Below are positions 52,101 to 61,100 of a DNA stretch of 64,000 bases, in pieces (position 1 is the first letter of the stretch; each line of letters opens with the position of its first letter). Under the pieces are notes generated by a model that was not told the DNA's origin, did no database searches, and was given only the letters and a program-made list of their open reading frames with translations. This DNA is from Aptenodytes patagonicus (Eukaryota; Chordata; Aves; Sphenisciformes; Spheniscidae): contig NC_134951.1 of the NCBI RefSeq assembly GCF_965638725.1, forward strand, positions 104,617,811 to 104,681,810. The letters run 5' to 3'. The position numbers and the translations under genes are program-made.

Positions 52101-55100
52101 CCAATGCTTGGGAACATTTTGTCTAGAGGCTATCAAACAACTAGAAAATGGCCAAAATGCATCCTATTCAGGCTTTAAACAACTGTTGTGTGGTTCCTTA
52201 TGTACACACAAATACAAATCACATTTATACAACATTTTTCATTTCCTGAAATACTTTTAAACTAGTTCATACCTGCAAGTAAACGAGAAACTGGGAGATG
52301 AATGCTAACTTTTTCCTGAGAAACACAGTATCTGATGGTCTCAACTGAATGTCCACACATACTGAGAACAATAGGCTGTTCTCCATCAGTAAAACCACTA
52401 TGACACTGCATCAACACAGTCAGGCATTTCTTGTAAGCTTCAATTAGCACTTTTTCCTAAAAGAAAGATCGCAGTTTAGAGATTATGAAAAAACCCAGAG
52501 CTCTGCAAAATAATACAGCCAATGTAAAAAAGTCTGACGGGTTTGGGGTTTTTACCTTTATTAACGGTCCTGCAAAATTAAGATAAGGAATCCAAAAAAA
52601 GGAGCTGAATTAAGGGGGACACAGATTGCAAAAGTCATACAGGTATATCTGATTAGAAAAACACCCACTGGTTTGGGGGGGGGGGGGGTGGGTTTGTAAC
52701 ATATTATGGGAACTTTCTGAGCAATGATCATGCTAGGCTAGTAAAACCTGAACATTAACTAATAGTGACAGATTAAAGCCAGCTTGAATGTTCAAATATT
52801 CTAGGATCACTTGTTCCACAGCCATATTTTACCATGCTGAAGTTCTGTACTCCTAAAACTTGAAACACTTACGGAGTAGAAACCTGATTTATAATCAGGC
52901 AGCATTTGGTAGTCCCAGGGCCTATTACTCTATTCCCTCTTCTCTGAAAATTATAACCTGATAGTGTTGTGATGACCACAAGTTTCAGAGATGTGACAGA
53001 ACTCTCTCTGCAATATTTTTTGAAAGGCTTAACCACATTCTTATGACTTGGGACAGTTCAAGCCATAAAAGATGTGTTTAAATACAGAAAAGATTTGCAC
53101 TTGCTCAGAGAAGATGATCTTGGCTTATGGTGCAATTATGTGTCTTGCTCAATTGTTACGCATTTGTGTAATTTGGGTTTTTTTCCCCTTCACATGTTCA
53201 CATGGAGAAACAACTCAGAAGAAACTTACATCTAAAGCACACCAGTCCTGCATCATTGAAATAACAAGTGTTAATTTCATCTGCAATGTAAATGCTGCTT
53301 CCCATTCTGGTTCCATTTCTATGTGTTGTCCTACTTGACGAGTTATTGGATCCATACCCTAGAAACAAAAAGAATTATGCATTTCAACAATATATCACTG
53401 AAATACATTGACAACATTAGCATAACTGTGAGACAGTAGCTACTGTCCTTATAAATATATTGTTGCTACAACAGGAAAAAAGCAGCTTCGGACCATCTGA
53501 AAAGGAATTATACACAGTAAAATAATAAGAAAATTAAACAGGAATTGGAAGAGAAGAATACTGGGACAAGAAAGGTTTTGGATATGAGCTCTATTTATTA
53601 TTAACACCTGCAGAGATTTCAGTATTATGAGCAGTACAATAACATTTGTATACATAATCTTACATACACATTTGGTTTTTGAATGTGTTTTCTAGGGATG
53701 TGCTATTAAATGCATTTAAGTACTAACTAAAGACAGGGTACTACAGTACCTAATCAGCTCTTGGCGTAAGAAGAAAAAAACCCAGCGTGATCTAAGGATT
53801 ACAATATATTCAAGAGACTATCATAAACAGACTAACAAAAGCTAAGTACTGAAAGGTATGCTACTGAAGTACTGAAAAGTGGGAGTGATTCTGACTTATA
53901 CCTTACTGATCATACAGTCAATTTGCCCTTGTAAAAGCTGCACCGCTTTTAAAATACTCCTCTTAAGGTAACATAGCGCATGAAAAGGCTGGGGAGAAAA
54001 AAAACCCACAGCAAAGAGGTCTATTTATATGTCAGGAATTATATATTCCTCAATACAAGGAACAACACTGCTGATACTTAAGTAGTAACTGGAGCTCTCG
54101 CTATGAAGGAAAGTTGGTTAAGATGGACCAGATTTTGCTCACACAATTAATTGGGTCTTGTCTGCCTGTATAGCTGCAAAATATGCCCAAAATGACATTT
54201 TTCTTTTTGAACACTCTTCCTTTTTACTGCCCTCTACAACAAACTAAATAAAAAAAGTTAGGTGAGATGTTATGTTTCAGGAAAACATGATGACTCCAAA
54301 AGTTATACTGTACTGGAGTTATAAAATGGAGAGTACATTAAATTTCCTCCATTTTTATATCATGATAGCTAACTTCCTGCTTTAACACAGTGCAAATTTT
54401 GTAATTCACAGATTTACATACCTGCATACATTTGAGTAATTCTAAGAAGGCATCAAAACCCTCTAGGAACTTGTGCCTCAAGTCATCTGACCACTCAGTT
54501 GGCTTACTTATCAACACATACCTGGGTACATTAGAAAGATACGTGTTAATTTTGTATTTTTTTTTTTCTCCTCAATTGATCAAATCAGCATATAGTTAAT
54601 ATACTTACTTGAGATCCAAAATAAGGCTCTGAACACGCCTGAATTTGAAAGCCTGCAGAGCAGTGTAACGTTCAAACTGAAACCTGCCTTGGATGTCACG
54701 GTGCCTTAAGTGGTCCATAAAAGTTTTGATGATAGTGGTCATGAGATTTTCTTCCGTTATTAGCATTCGAGCCTATGCCAAAGTACATTGAAATTTGCTG
54801 TAATTAACAGACACAGCTAACAAGAGTTTCACACTGCACCATGAAGTTTATAAAATACATGAATTTTAACCCAAAATAGTTACATCAATAATTAAAACAG
54901 AAGAACATATTGAAAAACAATCTTCCAAACATTCACAGAAGAAAAAAGTAATCTAGTCAGAAATTATCATAATCCAGATCTCTCTCTTCAGATGCCTTCT
55001 GTACAGAAGTTTGACTATAGTTAGGCTCCTGCTAACCTATATAATTATGACAAGACATATGTTATTATGTGTCTTATAATTAACTTGTACCTCCCTTTAA

Positions 55101-58100
55101 GCATGTGTTGTCTCCTCTCATATAATTTAAGTATGAGCCCTTTAGGGGAGTAACAGCTCTTCTGCTTTCTGTTTACAAACTGTCAAGCACTGTGGTGAAC
55201 AGCGCTTCTTCTGAACTGCTAAGGAACTGTACAGTGCCATTTCCACATGGAAATTACATGAAATGACTTACAATTCCCCTCAAGGGCTACTGCATATATT
55301 CATGTGTTGTAGGAAACAAATCAACAGGCATCACAAAGTCCGACGAAGATTGTCTTCCACACCCAACCTAACCCAACCCCACAACAGAGCAGGGGGCACT
55401 AAGAAGTTACTGCCATCTCCTACTTGTGAGCTCTTCCAGAACTCTCCCATTCTGTTGGTTCTCCAAGGTAAATGGGATGAGTCCTGCAGTTCTCAGATCC
55501 CATGAGGATTTTATTATGTGGCTGGTAGATTCAAGAAGATTGGCTACTCTGATCTACCTCAGCGACACTGTGGTTGTTGACTAGAGCTTCTGGGTTCTAC
55601 AGTTGCTAATGATACTCCAAAATACAGTTTCTAAAATGCCGCTGCAGGAAGGGGGCAGAATCTAATGGTTAACATTTTCCCCCAAAAAATCACCATCAAC
55701 ACAACCACCCATCCTCCCTCAAACCAAACAACCTCCATTACTTGAGAGCTCAAACTCTTAAATTACTAAGATCAGTTTGAAAATGTTACTGGGGGGCAGT
55801 AGAGTGGTTTTACATTCTTCAACTTATTCATTCAGTTAAGAATGAATCCAAATGGCTGTAAATACATAAAAGATAAGCTCCCACCATATGAAGTAAGAAT
55901 TAACATAATTACTTTCATGTCATGTCTATTCCATACTTCTATAAAACAGTTAAAAACAATTTGTTTTGCTTTTTTTGCAGGCTTTTGAAATAGAAAACAT
56001 GCAAAAAGGACACTCCAATTATTCTCCTCTAAGGAAATGTTTGAAATTACTTTTTTTAAAAAAAAGTATTAATACACATATTCCACCATCCCATCTGCCA
56101 AAGGAAAAAATAATACCATAACCATTTGAATAATACTAGTTGGTTAAGTCTAACTGTAAATCTGAATACTGGCAACATTCTTATTAACAGCATCAAAATT
56201 AAAAGAGGTAACACAAATATTGCCCTGAACCATGGAAACAAAATCCTGAGGTCCTGTTGAATTTGCATGAATAACATCCAGCCCTAGGAAACTGAAAAAC
56301 AACTTTGCTCAGTATCATAACTGCCATGCTACTATTGAATTTTAGAGCTCAATTAAGTTGATTAAATTTGGAAGGATTCAGAAGCATTCATTTTCTAAAC
56401 AATTCTGGCTATGAAAATCAGACTTTTATTTCCAGTACAGCTCCAAAGCTTAATTTGTCTAGTTTGTAATGCAAGCAAAGACAGACTTATTTGGAGACTG
56501 GAGCAAAAAAAGACGTTTCCCAAACAAGCATAAACTGGTAAAAGACCAGCTGAGTTAGCGAGCTGGGAGAAGGAACAGTGCCCCTGAAGCACTGTAACAA
56601 AAATTAACTGGAAACCTGAAAGAAGGCATCATCCGAGTCTAGAAGTACCAAAGGAAGTAGGGAATATCATGAGACAATTCTTGCTTGCACTTGTGTTGAC
56701 TGGAAAATTAACGTAAAGTGGATCATTTATAAAACTGCACCAGAATGGTATGCTCTGAAACTGTAATATGCAAACCATAATGTAGATTACTACAAACAGT
56801 AACTGTGGCTCAGTATGATGAGGAATTTAAGTGTTATGCATGTGTCTCTAAATAAACATTTAAGTACCTTTCTAAAAAAAGTAAAAGAAAAATGTAAAAA
56901 GAAAAGCCAAAAATACCCAGCCCACTCTGGAAAGTCACTCAAACTTTGCAACGCTGAATGCTTTACCTTCTAAACCCATAGCAATGCATGTAAACAGTCT
57001 GACTGCTGTGCAGCAGCAGTGCCATGCATTTCCACAGTAATGTTAAAAGAAATCTGCAGTCTTGATTCAAGAACCTCGAGTTGCTTTTAACAAATAAAGA
57101 TTTCCTTTTTTGGTCTTATAGTACTTACAAGAGAAGGCACTGTGAATATCTGTATCGAGAGGTCAGCAATTGAAAACTCTCTGTCGTGGTCATCTTTCAT
57201 AAAATCACTCTGCAATCGCTCATAGTTCTATTAAGAAGGAGGCAAAAAAAGGCAAGGAGTGCCAACTATCAGTTTTTAAAAGAAAGACAGGCACTACTCA
57301 CCAGAGTAGGTACAGTGAAGAGTTGGACAGACAGAGCAGCCACCGATACTGCCCGTTCGTGATCATCCTCCATATAATCTCTCTGCAACTGCCGGTAATT
57401 CTAAACAACAAGGGGAAATTCACCTCTAATCCACACTGACCTGATTTTTTTTTATTTAAACGTCTGCTCTGGGAAACTTTAACGCCATGATAAAGGGAAG
57501 AGTAGCTCTTACAGATTATTATATAGATATTTTGTACAAAGAACATGACAACTTAATCTGCTTACACGTGAGATCTACTCACTCTCTTTTTCACAACAAA
57601 GGTTAATATTTTATTTTCTGCTTGAAAAAGTTCTTTGTGTTCAGCAGAGTGAGCAGAATTTTGTAGTGCTGATTTAAAGCATTTCAAATACTAGTTACTG
57701 CAGAAATACTAATCAGCATAACTGAATTTCAGCACTATTTCTGAGTAGTGCTGTAACAGCTTACACCTCAACAATGAGAAGCGATTAGCTCCTAAGTGAT
57801 AGCCTGCACAGTTGACGGTGAAGACAAAAACATCTGAACTGCTTTAGTTCTGGGGAGCCTGGAAAGCCCATTTTCTTCCCAGGAGATGAGATGCCATTAT
57901 AGCTAATATTTTGAAGACAGAAATGAAGTAGTCAGCATTTCATTTCAGCTTTTCACTTCCAAAAAAAAAAGGAAAAAAATTCTGGGTAACAGTTCATTTG
58001 AAGCACTGTATGCTAACTAAACTCTCTTCGCTAGACAGTTTAAGAATTTAATGGCTCTTTGTAAGAAAGATACTTACTCTTGCAAAGCGGATAGCAAAAA

Positions 58101-61100
58101 GTTTCTTGTATTTCAAATCCATAAGTAGACTGCTCATGAATAACTGGTGATACACATTTCTAGCTCCTGTCAAGAAAAATAAATGAAATATTGCATGTCA
58201 CTATTTTCTATCAACATATGAAAATTTAGAAAAGTAAACTTTTACAGAATGAGGTAAGTGTGCATGTCAGAGCAGAAGCTGCTTTGATTAAGTCTATCAG
58301 GTGGTAGCAAAGGACGAAGAAGAATACATAAAACAAAATTCTTCAAGTGGCATTACTTATTACTCCTGTATAATATGACACTGAGCTGTTGAATGGGAAC
58401 ATAAACCTTCAAATATACAGCAAGTCAGGCAAACAAGAATGGAACTGTATTCCTCCTCAGGATAAACAGAGGATTCAGATGGCCCAGGGTAAAAAAAGAG
58501 CATGCTATTATGAGAAGTCCTGGGAAATGCAATAAATTGTTAGTTGTGAACAACTCTGCAAAATGATCAGCTTAGCCACCTCTGAATTTCTAGTCTGTCT
58601 GAGCAGCATCCCAGAAAAAATATTATCAATACAAATGAGAATTGACTGTATGTAGCTTGGAAATACATGCACCTGTGTACCATTATTTCTGTAGGTCACT
58701 TAAGTCAAAAGCCGTTACACTATTTCCTTAATGCAGAGTAACTACGGAACACATGAAAAAGTAGAGAAATACTGATGCTGAAATAGAAATGCAAAAGTTA
58801 CTCCTTGCTTACATGAAAGACATTATCCTAACAAAATCTGTATTAAAAATACTGTAATGGTCCACAAAAGTAGTACCTTCTAGATCACGAAATTTGCAGT
58901 AAAAAAAAAAAATCTGAGTGACAGGAATTCCTTCACACGAGATAAAGGTATTAGATAAACAAAGCCTAAAAGAATAATTTTCTCCATACTACATCCACTT
59001 TCCACCTTACTTCTTCCTTCTTTTATTGGTGCTCCAAGAAGTTCCCAAGACAGACCACAAAGAGATGTTACTACTCTCTAGGATATCTGTACCTCAGAAC
59101 TGAAAAGCAACAAAAGATACTTGGGGGAGGGTAGCAATCTTCAAAATACTATATTCATGTTTAAATAAGGAAAAGACAGATATATTGCATCATTCTCTTG
59201 CCTTCTCTTTGCGCTTCTCTTTCTTACACCTGGCCTTACATGCCTTTTCAGGATATCAAATCAGACACAGAATCCATGATGGAAAAGAAATTAACTATCT
59301 CCACTTCCTCAAAATTACAACTTTCTAGCCAACCCCATTATACCAATCAGGCTTTTAAAATTTTAAGGGCTCTAAAATAACAGAACAGTAGTTTTCACTG
59401 AATGTTCTCGGAACACTTAAGAATACCTCATGAACACAAACACAAGTCAAAGCAGAAAACCTCTGCCCTATCCCTTAAAAAGAAGCATTTTGGTAGACAT
59501 GATATAGATGCTGAGATCCTATAAAGCAGACAAACCCCAAATCACTCTATTGTTTACTCAATTTCCCTTAAGTATCATTGTCATCCGTGTATTCAAGTCA
59601 GCCTTAATTTCAGACTACTTTAAAAAATTAGATCTAAAACCAGCCCCGTCTCCAAATGTTCTTGCCTTCAATATATCTGGAGTGCATCATGAAGAGACAG
59701 ATTATCACAAATCAGGCAATTCTATCTATAATACACCACAGTAAAAAATGATTAAACATTAGCAGATACAGTAAAGGGAAAACTTATATGCATAGCATTG
59801 TTTAGTATTTTCCAGAAGTTTGAGGAAACTCACCTTTCCACAGTTTAGAATCATACAGCATCAGCTTATCCACAAGAGAAGAATTTTCACCATCTGGCCC
59901 CTCCTGTAAACCAACTTGACACAATATTCGACGAAGGCCATCTTAATGAAGAGAAATTATATAAGTTAGTTATAGCTTAAACACAAATTTGTACATTATT
60001 TTGACATACTGGAATTTTCATAAGACACAGTAGAAGCCATAGGGCCCTCTTTTCCTTGATAACTGAGTAACACTGCTCATATTTTGCTGACAGAAACACA
60101 AATATTTTATACCTTGCAAGTTTCACACTAACCTCAGGGAACATTAGGAACCTTGTGAAAATTGCCAAACAGAACAATTTGTTTCAAAGTTATCAAATAA
60201 AAATGTGCTGTCTTAAAAGTGCTGCTGGCTTACTAATATAAGAAATAATTATACAGCAGGCTAATTTTCCAGGTTATATTTTTCCTGTTTAGAGTCCTAT
60301 CAAAAGGAAAATATAAAATCCAGATATGAAATGACTCATATGCTCATATCCGAGTTTTTTATTTACAGTTACTAGCTGCTATTATTTTAAAGCTTCTCTA
60401 CATATTTTTTTCTACTGGAAAGCACTAATAATTGTTATTATATGAACATGTAAGTTATTATATGCTTGCCGACAAGCCTGCATCTGCAACAGAACACAAC
60501 ACAGACACGCTCGTACTAACAATGTTCAACTTAGCTTTGCACTGCAGGTAATGCATATTCACTAACACAACTACATGACTTAGATGCATTAGCCCTTATT
60601 TCTGCACGCCGCTTAGCCATCTCAGCTTCTTAGGTAGAGTTGGCAGTGGCTTAGTGCCAGGTATACCATACTGTGTGCTGCATGGTGCAGTTCTATACAG
60701 TCTGTGAACCCCTATAGCAGTTTGGGGGGGGGGGGGGGGGGGGGGGTTTGCCTTGCAGAGTTCAATTCCAACTACTGTTACGAAGGGTAACAAATTAATG
60801 GAAACTACTGCATTGTTCAACAAATGGCAAACAGATGCTTATTCCTGAAGAACCGACATTTGCTAGAAAGGACGTGGTAGTCAAGCCTGTGACAAAGTTC
60901 CATAGCAAGGTTTTTCCCTTTATTCACCGACAAGGGTTTGACACTCATTTCACAGCAATCATCCAACCTAACCTCATGGCGCAGCAGGAGACCCCTCCAC
61001 CTGCCAATCTCCCTTTGGTCAGGGACATTTAAGTGTAACCACCTAAGCAGTGCAATTCTATCACCCCATATTGCAGATGAACGGTAACAGGCTGTTTAAA

